DNA of 27,408 bases from an uncultured Lachnospiraceae bacterium (GCA_910577655.1 CAJTOW010000049.1:1-27408); one strand, 5' to 3'; counted from the stretch's first letter, positions 17,491-24,151 are shown. Notes: generated by a model from the sequence alone, not told the origin. Program-made: numbers and translations.

Positions 17491-17675
17491 GTAACAGTTC
17501 AGATACCTCTTGAACTGTTACGGCATACGGCCATTTGGAATCGCTTCGCGGTCCCAGGCGCCAGTGACGCCTGTTAGGGACCGACCGAAATGGAATGTAG
17601 AGGGCTGTATGCCCGCAACCGCTACGTATTCTTACGGTCAGCGCGATAAACGCGCAGACCTATCTGAACTGTTAC
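17491..17675 (+). repeat. 185-bp structured element with perfect 15-bp terminal inverted repeats
   Basis: The ends GTAACAGTTCAGATA (17491-17505) and TATCTGAACTGTTAC (17661-17675) are exact reverse complements, and a further TTGAACTGTTAC lies at 17510-17521. Inside are nested pairings. GGCATACGGCC (17522-17532) pairs with GGCTGTATGCC (17603-17613) with one G-U. CGGTCCC (17549-17555) pairs with GGGACCG (17577-17583). AGGCG (17556-17560) pairs with CGCCT (17568-17572). A separate hairpin joins GGTC-A-GCGCG (17636-17645) to CGCGC-A-GACC (17651-17660). No long ORF is present. It could be a small non-autonomous mobile element or a structured RNA. It forms the core of the 637-base gene-free stretch 17230-17866. 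Confidence 0.8.
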
Positions 17676-17714
17676 CACACTGTAACATTTTTTCTGAAAC
17701 ATATTAAAAAACAG

Positions 17715-17743
17715 TTGCATATCACCTCTTTCTATGATATGCT
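17715..17743 (+). promoter_or_regulatory. Promoter for the Rpn-family gene
   Basis: TTGCAT (17715-17720) and TATGCT (17738-17743) are 17 bases apart, with TGA before the -10 box (extended -10). The leader of about 115 bases contains a hairpin, CCCGGAT (17756-17762) with ATCCGGG (17769-17775), and ends in AGGAGG nine bases before the ATG at 17867. Confidence 0.55.
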
Positions 17744-17866
17744 GAAAACACATTTCCCGGATTTCTCTATCCGGGCAATTCCTGGCTATTCTGCCAGTAT
17801 TTCCAGTACATTTTTTAATGTCCGTGAAATGAAGCTTCTCATTTTTCCATCAGGAGGAACAAACTT

Positions 17867-18859
17867 ATGCCAAATACCAGCAAACCAGATACTTCCAAAG
17901 TTCTCCCAAAGCCAGGCCCCGATCCTTCCGAAAAACTACTGGAGGATTACGCAGATGTGTTCTCTGATATTGTCAATGTTCTGGTGTACCAGGGGGAATC
18001 CGTGGTAAAGCCGGAAAATCTCCGGGATGGGCCCACTGCCAGCATGTACAAGACTATATATGGCCGCCTGAGACAAAAAAACCGGGATGTGCTGAAGTTC
18101 GACACGGAACATGGCGTGGAAGTGCGGGTATATGGGCTGGAGAACCAGAGCAAATCCAGCAATATTATGCCTGTCCGCGTTATGGGCTACGATTTTAGTT
18201 CCTATGACCGGGATATTCTCAGAAAGAAGGCAGAGAACAAAGCTGCCGGACACGAAGCGGATTATGCTGCAGAGCTGTGGCCAGAGCAAAAGCTCTGCCC
18301 CGTAGTGACACTGGTCCTGTATTTCGGGACAGAACCCTGGTCCGGCCCCACATCCCTGGTCGATATGCTGGACCTGCCTGAGAATCTGAAAGACTATGTT
18401 TCTGACTATCACATAAATCTGGTTCAGGTAGCATTTCTTGAGGATGAAGTGATCTCGAAATTTCAAAGCGATTTTCAGATCGTGGCAGAATTCTTTAAAG
18501 CAAAAAGACTTGGAAATGTCAGAAAATTAAAGTATAATACAAGAAAGTGGAACCATGTTGCAGAACTGCTTGATTTCTTCCAGACCTTTGTAGGTTTCAA
18601 ACATTACCAGGAAATCCGGCAGGATATTATAGAACAGTCCAGAAAGGAGGACATTGTTATGGACTCGGTATTTTATTCCATATTTGATGAAGCATGGGAT
18701 AAGGGGATCGAAAAGGGGATTGAAAAGGGGATTTCAGCCCTAACCGAGACCTACCAGGAGTTACATCGCACTAAAGAGGAATTGCAGGCAAAATTAGTAG
18801 AAAAATTCGATCTGACAGATGAGCAGGCAAAAGGCTACATCCAACAGTACTGGGCCTAA
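17867..18859 (+). CDS. Rpn-family nuclease / putative transposase (clostridial type)
   Basis: A 330-residue protein of the Rpn/YhgA-like group (PD-(D/E)XK fold, formerly called transposase 31). The N-terminal ADVFSDIVNVLVYQGESVV, VRVYGLENQSKSSNIMPVRV with the E-N-Q active-site-like motif, MGYDFSSYDRDI, and PVVTLVLYFG followed by W-S-G-P are typical. The C-terminus has a G-I-E-K repeat (KGIEKGIEKGIS) and a coiled segment. Rpn proteins are DNA endonucleases linked to RecA-independent recombination. AGGAGG and a good promoter support expression. It lies next to the largest palindromic element, though no evidence says it mobilises it. Confidence 0.88.
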   Translation: MPNTSKPDTSKVLPKPGPDPSEKLLEDYADVFSDIVNVLVYQGESVVKPENLRDGPTASMYKTIYGRLRQKNRDVLKFDTEHGVEVRVYGLENQSKSSNIMPVRVMGYDFSSYDRDILRKKAENKAAGHEADYAAELWPEQKLCPVVTLVLYFGTEPWSGPTSLVDMLDLPENLKDYVSDYHINLVQVAFLEDEVISKFQSDFQIVAEFFKAKRLGNVRKLKYNTRKWNHVAELLDFFQTFVGFKHYQEIRQDIIEQSRKEDIVMDSVFYSIFDEAWDKGIEKGIEKGISALTETYQELHRTKEELQAKLVEKFDLTDEQAKGYIQQYWA

Positions 18860-18933
18860 TATCATAGGATGAAACCGGTGGCAGCAGACTCCTGGCCTCC
18901 CTGGTATCCGTCGCTGCTTCTGGGCACGCCAAA

Positions 18934-18954
18934 TAGGGCTGTCTCACAGCCCTA
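18934..18954 (-). terminator. Hairpin at the 3' end of the DUF503 gene
   Basis: TAGGGCTGT (18934-18942) and ACAGCCCTA (18946-18954) form a perfect nine-pair stem with a three-base loop. It includes the stop codon of the minus-strand gene and is followed on that strand by only three Ts, so it is a weak or bidirectional terminator candidate between convergent genes. The rest of 18860-18951 holds nothing else I can support. Confidence 0.5.
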
Positions 18955-19233
18955 CCGGATCTCCCACTCCTCCTCCAGGAGCTCTGCTTCCGTGTTCTCC
19001 TCCACAAAATCCACAATCGCTTCCATCATACTGTCTGCCTGGGCCTTGTGGGGAACAATGGCGGCCACGCCGATCACAATGGACTGGTGGATGTCCTGAT
19101 CCTCCACCTCTGCCGCCGACACCTGGAACTTATTCCGTATTTTTGCCAGAAGGCTCTTTACCTCCATCCGCTTCTCCTTCAGGGAATGAACCCAGGGAGC
19201 CCGTAATTTCATTCTAAGAACTGCTATTTTCAT
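18952..19233 (-). CDS. DUF503 / YlxP-like protein
   Basis: A 93-residue protein with the family's features: an N-terminal hydrophobic strand, then HSLKEKRMEVKSLLAKIRNK and FQVSAAEVEDQD. YlxP-type proteins are small ferredoxin-fold-like proteins, often near rbfA and translation genes; their role is not well defined. Here the gene stands alone, not in the usual nusA-infB-rbfA setting. AGGTGG lies upstream of the ATG at 19233. Confidence 0.85.
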   Translation of the reverse strand: MKIAVLRMKLRAPWVHSLKEKRMEVKSLLAKIRNKFQVSAAEVEDQDIHQSIVIGVAAIVPHKAQADSMMEAIVDFVEENTEAELLEEEWEIR

Positions 19234-19286
19234 TGATCCACCTATTCATGTTATCTGTGTAAAACCACCCTTTTCCTTGTTTCGCC

Positions 19287-19336
19287 GTAACAGTTCAATG
19301 GGTGTCTGAGCTGTACGAAGGATCTGAAACAGTTAC
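19287..19336. repeat. Degenerate copy of the palindromic family
   Basis: It starts with GTAACAGTTCA (19287-19297), has a middle CTGAGCTGTACG, and ends in TCTGAAACAGTTAC (19323-19336). The overall layout (left arm, inner arm, right arm beginning with GGATCTGAA) matches the copy at 4512-4620, but with several changes and no long internal hairpin. Confidence 0.6.
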
Positions 19337-19386
19337 ATTTCTCCGGCTTACGCCTTCCGCCTTTTTGGCCTCTTCACCACAAGGAG

Positions 19387-19857
19387 CTAATTCCGGGAAC
19401 ATTTCTCCGCATCAATGGCAAGTACCAGCATAAGAGCATACAAGGCGTCCTCCGGATCCTGGACATCGATGATGTATGTATCCGTCCATTTGAAAAGCTG
19501 CTTGGACACTTGTGCTACACAGATTCCTGCCTGGTTTTTGACCTGGTAATCCCACTCGAAAATGTCCCCCTCCACTCGCCAGCCCTTGAAATCAATGTTA
19601 TATGTGGGTTTGAAAAATGAAAACTCCTTGCTGATCCTTCCCACGCAGATGCCATCCACATACAGCCGGAACTCAGGAAGAAACGTCAGAACCTTCTCCT
19701 GGACCATACCGGTCTCCCGTCCATAAGCATCAAAGATCTTCAGGCAATGCCCCCAGGCCAGCTGTCCCCTGACCACATAGACCGTGCTGCCCTGCTCATC
19801 ATAGATATCATAACTGTCGAACCATGAAAACATCCGTTGTTTAAAAAGTAGTCTCAT
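19387..19857 (-). CDS. LURP-one-related (DUF567/YxjI-like) protein
   Basis: A 156-residue soluble protein with the tubby-like beta-barrel pattern: MRLLFKQRMFSWFDSYDIYD at the start, repeated beta hairpins such as LAWGHCLKIFDAYGRE, and a C-terminal hydrophobic helix (ALYALMLVLAIDAEKC). The family, found in bacteria and plants, is thought to bind membranes or phospholipids; the bacterial function is unknown. Its start lies three bases after the stop of the upstream small gene, with AAAGGATGAGAG before the ATG, so the two are one operon. Confidence 0.85.
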   Translation of the reverse strand: MRLLFKQRMFSWFDSYDIYDEQGSTVYVVRGQLAWGHCLKIFDAYGRETGMVQEKVLTFLPEFRLYVDGICVGRISKEFSFFKPTYNIDFKGWRVEGDIFEWDYQVKNQAGICVAQVSKQLFKWTDTYIIDVQDPEDALYALMLVLAIDAEKCSRN

Positions 19858-19860
19858 CTC

Positions 19861-20088
19861 TCATCCTTTCAATTCCTGCAGCCTATTGAAGAGTTCCAGA
19901 TCCTCTGGCTGAATTTTAAAATTAGAACTCACATCGGTTCCGTCAGGAGCTGTCACATGGATCTCTATCACCGCTCCTTCCTGCATGGCCTTCTGACGGG
20001 CCGCCTTGACAAACAGCGGGAATTTCGGATGGCGCTGTTTGAAGCCATCCCATTCATTTTTAAGTGTCATCAGTGATGCCAGATTCAT
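19861..20088 (-). CDS. Small hypothetical protein co-transcribed with the LURP-one gene
   Basis: A 75-residue protein I do not recognise. It is predicted soluble, with an N-terminal helix (LMTLKNEWDGFKQRHPKF), an amphipathic helix, and a short strand pair (VIEIHVTAPDG). AAAGGAGATACACC precedes the ATG, an excellent ribosome binding site. Tight coupling to the LURP-one protein suggests a shared function. Confidence 0.75.
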   Translation of the reverse strand: MNLASLMTLKNEWDGFKQRHPKFPLFVKAARQKAMQEGAVIEIHVTAPDGTDVSSNFKIQPEDLELFNRLQELKG

Positions 20089-20118
20089 GGTGTATCTCCT
20101 TTCTCTTACCTATTCCTG

Positions 20119-20195
20119 AACAGACAGTCCAGATGCCGGAAGCCTCCCGGCCCGGACCAGCCGGATGACAGCCCGGATGTCCCTGAACTGTTATG
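20119..20195. repeat. Degenerate copy of the palindromic family upstream of the hypothetical gene
   Basis: ACAGTCCAGAT (20124-20134) is one change from ACAGTTCAGAT, and CCTGAACTGTTAT (20182-20194) is a near-perfect right arm. The interior is rich in CCGG and GCCC motifs that can pair among themselves. It separates the TatD gene from the hypothetical/LURP-one pair. Confidence 0.5.
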
Positions 20196-20213
20196 TATCT
20201 ATACGTTTTTCTG

Positions 20214-21008
20214 TCAATCCTCCTGCCGGCGGATCCGGAAGATCCGCTCCGTATTCTCTCTTGCGTGCAAAATCAGTTCTTCTTCTTCCACCTTCATATA
20301 TTCAGCCAGTTCCCTGGCTACATAGACGATGTTTTCCGGCACATTGGTCCTCCCAAGCCCCGGCACATTCCGGGGTGTCAGATAGGGGGCGTCAGTCTCA
20401 ATGAGAACCCGGTCCAGGGGAAGTACCCTCACAGCTTCCCGCAGCTCCTTCCCTCTCCGGTCATCGCAGATCCATCCGGTGATTCCGATGGAGAATCCCA
20501 TAGACAGATACTGTTCCAGAGTCCGCCTGTCCCCGGTGAAGCAGTGAACTACGGACCGTTTACACATCTCCGGATGCTTCTTAAATCTGCGGACGAATTC
20601 GTCCGCCGCCGCCCGTTCGTGGAGGAACAAGGGCTTCTCAAGCCGCTCTGCCAGCACAATGTGCTTTTCCAGACAGCGGATCTGGTTCTCCCTGGTGGAG
20701 AACATCCGGTCAAAGTCCAGCCCGCATTCTCCCACCGCCACGATCCGTTCATTTCCCCTGACCAGCTGTTCAATCTGCTCAAAATCCTCTTTTCCCGCCT
20801 GGTCCGCATTGTGGGGATGGATCCCTGCCGTGCCGTAAGCATCATGCTTCCGGACGAATCCATCGATGAGCCGGTTCTCTTTCCGGTCAGTCCCCGTCAG
20901 GATACAGCACACGCCTGCTGCCGCCCCACCTGCTATGATCTTCTCCGGATCCGGAAACTGCCGACAGAACAGATTCAGGCCGATGTCGTAGTAATCTATA
21001 TGCTTCAT
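20214..21008 (-). CDS. tatD: TatD-family metal-dependent hydrolase/DNase
   Basis: A 264-residue TIM-barrel hydrolase. YYDIGLNL at the start is the form seen in E. coli TatD itself, in place of the H-x-H of other family members. GIHPHNAD, VGECGLDFDR, LFLHERAA, HCFTGD and ETDAPYLTPR carry the remaining metal-binding and catalytic residues. TatD proteins act as 3'-5' exonucleases in DNA repair and fragmentation. AAAGGAG lies upstream of the ATG. The 137-base gap before the next gene upstream contains nothing else I can support. Confidence 0.92.
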   Translation of the reverse strand: MKHIDYYDIGLNLFCRQFPDPEKIIAGGAAAGVCCILTGTDRKENRLIDGFVRKHDAYGTAGIHPHNADQAGKEDFEQIEQLVRGNERIVAVGECGLDFDRMFSTRENQIRCLEKHIVLAERLEKPLFLHERAAADEFVRRFKKHPEMCKRSVVHCFTGDRRTLEQYLSMGFSIGITGWICDDRRGKELREAVRVLPLDRVLIETDAPYLTPRNVPGLGRTNVPENIVYVARELAEYMKVEEEELILHARENTERIFRIRRQED

Positions 21009-21145
21009 TCCATTTTCTCCTTTTCAGGCACCCTCTAATACGATGCCCTGCCTTTCCCTGGCTTCCTGCCCCAATCACAGAACCAGGATAAAGACCGGCC
21101 CCCAGGGATGCTTTTTCACAAGCCGCATATGCTGTCAGTCTGGTG

Positions 21146-21691
21146 TCAATCTTCCCCCACCAGATGAACCGTCTCATACCCATGTCCCGTCGCCGGCAGA
21201 TACTTCTCGATCACATCCCGTGTCTTCATCTTCAGACTGGACGTGCACACGCAAGGATGGCATCCGATATATTCTCCTTCCAGCACATCCTCATCCACCA
21301 GAAGCTGTACCACATGGTCCTTATCATTCATCAGTCCCATAATGCTCACTGCCCCCGGTTCGATATCCAGATATGTCAGCATATCCTCCGGGCTGGCAAA
21401 GGACAGTCTGGCCGAATGGATCTGGCCTGACAGCTCCTTTGTCTTGAACTTTTTGTCCCCAGGCATCATAAGCAGATAATAGCTGGTCTTCTGCCTGTTG
21501 CAGAGAAATAAATTCTTGCAGATCAGAACCCCCAGCACAGCATCAATCTCATTGCAGGCTTCCATGTTGTTGGCCGGTCCATGATCCGTGCGCTTGTAGG
21601 GGATCCCAAGGCTGTCGAGAAAGTCATAAGTCCTCATCTCCCGGGGGAGCCGCCCTTCATCATGTTCCGGTCTTCCGTCGTATAATTCCAT
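21146..21691 (-). CDS. YbaK/ProX-type aminoacyl-tRNA deacylase (prolyl-tRNA editing)
   Basis: A 181-residue protein with the YbaK/EbsC/ProX fold: CKNLFLCNRQKTSYYLLMMP, a candidate substrate-handling Lys in GDKKFKTKELS, LSFASPEDM, PGAVSIMGLMND, and the closing IGCHPCVCTSSLKMKT. The family removes wrongly attached amino acids, usually Ala or Cys, from tRNA-Pro. The stand-alone size fits the PrdX/ProXp group. AAGGGA lies eight bases before the ATG. A good promoter about 150 bases upstream suggests its own transcript. Confidence 0.9.
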   Translation of the reverse strand: MELYDGRPEHDEGRLPREMRTYDFLDSLGIPYKRTDHGPANNMEACNEIDAVLGVLICKNLFLCNRQKTSYYLLMMPGDKKFKTKELSGQIHSARLSFASPEDMLTYLDIEPGAVSIMGLMNDKDHVVQLLVDEDVLEGEYIGCHPCVCTSSLKMKTRDVIEKYLPATGHGYETVHLVGED

Positions 21692-21837
21692 CTTTCCTGT
21701 CCCTTCCTGTATCTGTTTTCCAGACTGCCCATGTTGTTCCAGAGGGCGTCTGAACCTTCATACCTGCCATGGTCACAAAGTACTCCTTCCGTGTGTCCCT
21801 TGTGGCGATGGCAGATTTCTTTTGAAATGGTTCTTTT

Positions 21838-21866
21838 AGTATACTATGTCCGGATTTCAGGTGCAA
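21838..21866 (-). promoter_or_regulatory. Promoter for the tRNA deacylase gene
   Basis: On the minus strand TTGCAC (21866-21861) and TATACT (21843-21838) are exactly 17 bases apart. The leader of roughly 140 bases before the ATG at 21691 contains no ORF or fold I can support. A short ORF drawn across this region would begin at the -35 box and is therefore not credible. Confidence 0.65.
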
Positions 21867-21906
21867 GAGGTGATTCTGGAATCTTTTATAATAGTTTAGA
21901 TGTTAT

Positions 21907-21920
21907 GTAACAGTTCAGAC
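21907..21920. repeat. Single arm of the palindromic family
   Basis: GTAACAGTTCAGAC matches the left arm of the family exactly over GTAACAGTTCAGA, but no matching right arm is nearby. It is a truncated or decayed copy in the 303-base gap 21692-21994. Confidence 0.5.
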
Positions 21921-21994
21921 GTGCCATCTACCTGCCCCCGGAATGCGTCACCAGTAAATGAAAGTTATTTGATAACCGGCACAATGAAAAATCT

Positions 21995-22597
21995 TCAGAT
22001 GATTTCCCAGTAGCCATTCTTGGGCGGACCATGCCGGACCAGGACACCCTGATCTTTCAGTTTTTTGATGCTTGATTCGACATTTCTTCTGGAAATACCT
22101 ATGTGTTCTGCTATCATTGAGGCAGAAAGCCGTGTGTTTTCTGACAGTAAGTCAAGGATTTTCTGCTGGGTATTGTTTAGATTCTCTTTATTCATGGGAT
22201 TTTTCCGACTTATTTCCGATGCTTCTCTGCGGTTCCTCCGATACTTCTCCGATGCTTCTCCGATGTTTTTCCGATGCTTCTCCGATGGTGTACCGTCGTT
22301 TTGCTGAATTGAAGCAGGGGACAGAGCGCGGAAAAGGCTGACCCGGAACATATTATCAAAAGCCTGAAATTCTGGTACTGGAAGGCTATATTCCTCTGCC
22401 GCTTTCCTGATCCGCTTGATGCCGGTTCCCCACGATTCCACCAGCCCCATCTGTCCCAAAACATTGGCAAGCGTCCTATTACGGAGAACAAAGGCCACAG
22501 ACTCTTCAATCTGTTCATAAACCGGACCTGTAAATTCACGTTTATCAAGAAATACCTCTGTACATGCCACCACCTCAGCTTTACATCGCCACAACAT
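21995..22597 (-). pseudogene. Truncated AlbA/RecG-like regulator, keeping the winged helix
   Basis: The remaining ~200 residues match the C-terminal part of COG2865-type proteins (Schlafen/AlbA_2 plus ATPase-like domain plus winged helix). VFLDKREFTGPVYEQIEES is the expected lead-in, but it jumps straight from AFVLRN to RTLANVLGQMGLVESWGTG. Roughly 90-100 residues that normally lie between (the NAIVHRDY-like region) are missing, and the N-terminal AlbA domain is absent. A linker of 11-residue repeats (SEKHRKNIGEA-type) follows, then a winged helix ending in GYWEII. No good ribosome binding site precedes the ATG at 22597, which lies just after the DUF2809 stop. It is likely a decayed gene, though the DNA-binding end could still be made. 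Confidence 0.75.
22214..22288. repeat. 11-bp tandem repeat inside the regulator remnant
   Basis: From 22236 onward the units CTCCGATACTT, CTCCGATGCTT, CTCCGATGTTT, TTCCGATGCTT and CTCCGATGG follow each other with an 11-base period, and a degenerate pair precedes them. Three units (33 bases) give the 11-residue protein period. Gain or loss of one or two units shifts the reading frame into the winged helix. Confidence 0.8.
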
Positions 22598-22601
22598 GAT
22601 A

Positions 22602-22967
22602 TTACATCCCGAATTTACCCAGCAATCCCAGCAGAATACACCCCACCCCATAACACAAAATATCCTTCAGATCAAATACAGACCCCAGCAGTATCCTGAA
22701 AAACCGGTTATGCTCCAGCCCCAGAATAGTTACCAGATCAAAATACTGTAGTACTTCCACCGCCGTGGCAAAAAGAAAAATGTAAAGTGGCAGCAGCCTC
22801 CTTCCTTCCGGAATCCAGATACGCACAAAACAGTAAATTACAATCACCACCAGCAAATCCCCGATATATGGCCGGATAAAATCATCGTGGACATATAAAG
22901 CGATCCATATTTCAGTCATCAGCAGTACAATCGTGGCCACCAGATAAAAGAGCCTCCCAGGCTTCAT
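22602..22967 (-). CDS. DUF2809 family small membrane protein
   Basis: A protein of 121 residues with about four hydrophobic segments and the DUF2809 signature: YIGDLLVVIVIYCFVR, then AVEVLQYFDLV and DLKDILCYGVGCILLG. The family's function is unknown. The ATG at 22967 is preferred to 22976, because GGGGGAG then lies nine bases upstream instead of touching the start codon. The first 36 bases of this gene are duplicated after kptA (24152-24189). Confidence 0.85.
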   Translation of the reverse strand: MKPGRLFYLVATIVLLMTEIWIALYVHDDFIRPYIGDLLVVIVIYCFVRIWIPEGRRLLPLYIFLFATAVEVLQYFDLVTILGLEHNRFFRILLGSVFDLKDILCYGVGCILLGLLGKFGM

Positions 22968-22971
22968 ATGT
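22936..22971. repeat. Copy 1 of a 36-bp direct repeat (DUF2809 5' end)
   Basis: CCACCAGATAAAA, GAGCCTCCC and GGCTTCA, ending in ATGT, recur at 24152-24189 with four or five differences, including one inserted A. Here the sequence is the functional start of the DUF2809 gene. The two copies bracket the 1.2-kb decay zone. Confidence 0.7.
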
Positions 22972-22985
22972 CGCATCTCCCCCTT

Positions 22986-23190
22986 TCATGTTTTTCTGAT
23001 AAAAGAGTACCCCCTATATGCAAACAAGCCATCCGGGCACATTTGCATATAGGGGGCAGATTCACCGGTAGCGCATCCCCTGCCGGACGTATGAAGGTAT
23101 ACCATGGCTCCCTTCTCACCCAGTCGTCCCTCAAACCGTAATGCATAATTGCGCTCCCTTATCCAGGCAATCGCCTCCTCTGGAGTATGG
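22986..23190 (-). pseudogene. Open-frame remnant of an unidentified protein
   Basis: A continuous minus-strand frame of about 68 codons has a natural composition (HTPEEAIAWIRERNYALRF near its start, ending GYSFIRKT before TGA) but no credible start codon: its frame opens right after a stop. It is probably the end of a gene whose 5' part is lost or frameshifted. I do not recognise the family. A perfect 15-bp inverted repeat (23010-23056) lies within it. Confidence 0.45.
23010..23056. repeat. Perfect 15-bp inverted repeat with 17-base loop
   Basis: CCCCCTATATGCAAA (23010-23024) and TTTGCATATAGGGGG (23042-23056) are exact reverse complements. The hairpin lies inside an open-frame remnant. No T-run follows on the plus strand, and on the minus strand only a TTTT after five bases, so it is not a typical terminator. 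A regulatory or recombination site is possible. Confidence 0.7.
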
Positions 23191-23302
23191 TCAATTCAGC
23201 TCCAGAATAATCCCAGTGCCGGTTCTTTCCGGATTCTTATAGACAGTATAACTGGTTTGCGGAAAGAAAACAATCCCCTCTGCCGCCGGATGCAAAATGT
23301 TC
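23191..23302 (-). pseudogene. C-terminal fragment cut at a palindromic element
   Basis: A second minus-strand frame ends in TGA at 23191 and includes HPAAEGIVFFPQTSYTVY and RTGTGIILEL. It loosely resembles the C-terminus of ADP-ribosyltransferase exoenzyme domains (E-x-E-V-L-F-P-x-x-T pattern), but this is a weak visual match. Upstream it runs into a stop inside the palindrome at 23303-23333, so the rest of the gene is gone. Confidence 0.3.
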
Positions 23303-23333
23303 GTAGCAGTTCAGATCCCCCTTGAACTGTTAC
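23303..23333. repeat. Short palindrome copy
   Basis: GTAGCAGTTCAGATCC (23303-23318) and TTGAACTGTTAC (23322-23333) pair with one mismatch. It is the minimal form of the family and separates the decayed minus-strand fragments from the TPR gene. Confidence 0.75.
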
Positions 23334-23381
23334 AAATGTTCATCGCATCCAATATGGCGGATCCGGCTGAAAAACTCCCTA

Positions 23382-23410
23382 TTTCCACGCTCTTGGAATT
23401 GTGGTAGAAT
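23382..23410 (+). promoter_or_regulatory. Promoter for the TPR gene
   Basis: TTTCCA (23382-23387) and TAGAAT (23405-23410) are 17 bases apart, with TGG before the -10 box (extended -10). The start codon at 23453 is preceded by AGGAGG at 23440-23445. Confidence 0.55.
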
Positions 23411-23452
23411 GAAAAAAACGAAACGATAAATCGAATGTCAGGAGGTATTATT

Positions 23453-23949
23453 ATGGGATTATTTTCAAAAAAGGAAAAAGAGGAAGAAGCAGCACTTGAT
23501 GAAATAACACCAGAAATCAGGGCCAAATTAGATGAATTGGCCAACAAGGTAATCAGCTTGAGGAAGAAGAACAATATGAAGAAGCTATACAAGTATGGGA
23601 AGAAGGACTTAATCTAATACCAGAGCCGAAGCAATTTTATAGTGAAACCATATGGTTTTTAGCTGCCATTGGTGATGTTTACTTCAAAAAGGGGCAGTAT
23701 TCAAAAGCACACGAATGCTTTGATAAAGCACGAGGAAATCTGGGCGGTGGAGGATATAAAAATCCATTTATCATGCTTCGTTTGGGAGAATGCTGTTTGG
23801 AAATCGGAGACAAAGAAAACGCTACAGAATATTTACTTAGAGCTTATATGTTTGAGGGAAAAGAGATATTTGAACCTGATGATGAGGGTAACGATAATGG
23901 ACTAAAATATTTTGAATTTTTAAGAACCCAGGTTGAGCATATTGAATGA
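23453..23949 (+). pseudogene. Tetratricopeptide-repeat protein broken by a one-base frameshift
   Basis: Translation starts well (ATG at 23453, AGGAGG upstream) and gives MGLFSKKEKEEEAALDEITP and RAKLDELANK, then runs into a wrong frame and stops at 23617. If one G is restored near 23549 (AAGGTAAT to AAGGGTAAT), the frame continues as GNQLEEEEQYEEAIQVWEEG, a first TPR helix pair. It then gives AAIGDVYFKKGQYSKAHECF and LRLGECCLEIGDKENATEYL, ending IE at 23949, about 165 residues in all. The gene is more AT-rich than its neighbours, suggesting transfer. Small TPR proteins of this type occur as immunity-like or accessory genes. It is either a recent pseudogene or a sequencing error. Confidence 0.85.
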
Positions 23950-24005
23950 CTATCAGCATGATTCCCATTTGTCGGGGAGGCAGCAAAGCCAGTCAGGCCA
24001 GTCAG

Positions 24006-24038
24006 CGGTAACAGTTCAGCCCTATTGAACTGTTACCG
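24006..24038. repeat. Short perfect palindrome copy flanked by GTCAGC
   Basis: CGGTAACAGTTCA (24006-24018) and TGAACTGTTACCG (24026-24038) form a perfect 13-pair stem with a seven-base loop. GTCAGC lies on both sides (24001-24006 and 24038-24043), as a target duplication might. The remainder of 23950-24181 contains no gene I can support. Confidence 0.8.
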
Positions 24039-24151
24039 TCAGCATTCAAAATGAGCGACCCACTTCATGCGCTGCCATTGACAGGCCCGCCGTCTTTGCT
24101 GATGGGTAAGCAGGCTTGTTCATTTCTGTCCTGCTGCTTTTGGGGGAGTGA

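Noticed and set aside
17867..18859. An insertion sequence transposase with terminal repeats
   Set aside because: The protein is Rpn-type, and I found no inverted repeats bounding this gene itself; the nearby palindromes belong to the dispersed family.
20193..21038. 281-residue plus-strand ORF
   Set aside because: It is the antisense shadow of the TatD gene.
21660..21866. 68-residue minus-strand ORF upstream of the tRNA deacylase
   Set aside because: It would start at the -35 box of a good promoter and overlaps the start of the deacylase gene; composition does not look coding.
22964..23146. 60-residue minus-strand ORF beginning near 23146
   Set aside because: Another frame of the same stretch has more natural protein composition (the remnant ending at 22986), and this one lacks a ribosome binding site.
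4512..24038. CRISPR array from the repeated GTAACAGTTCAG palindromes
   Set aside because: Copies are kilobases apart at irregular spacing, differ in length, and have no spacers or cas genes nearby.
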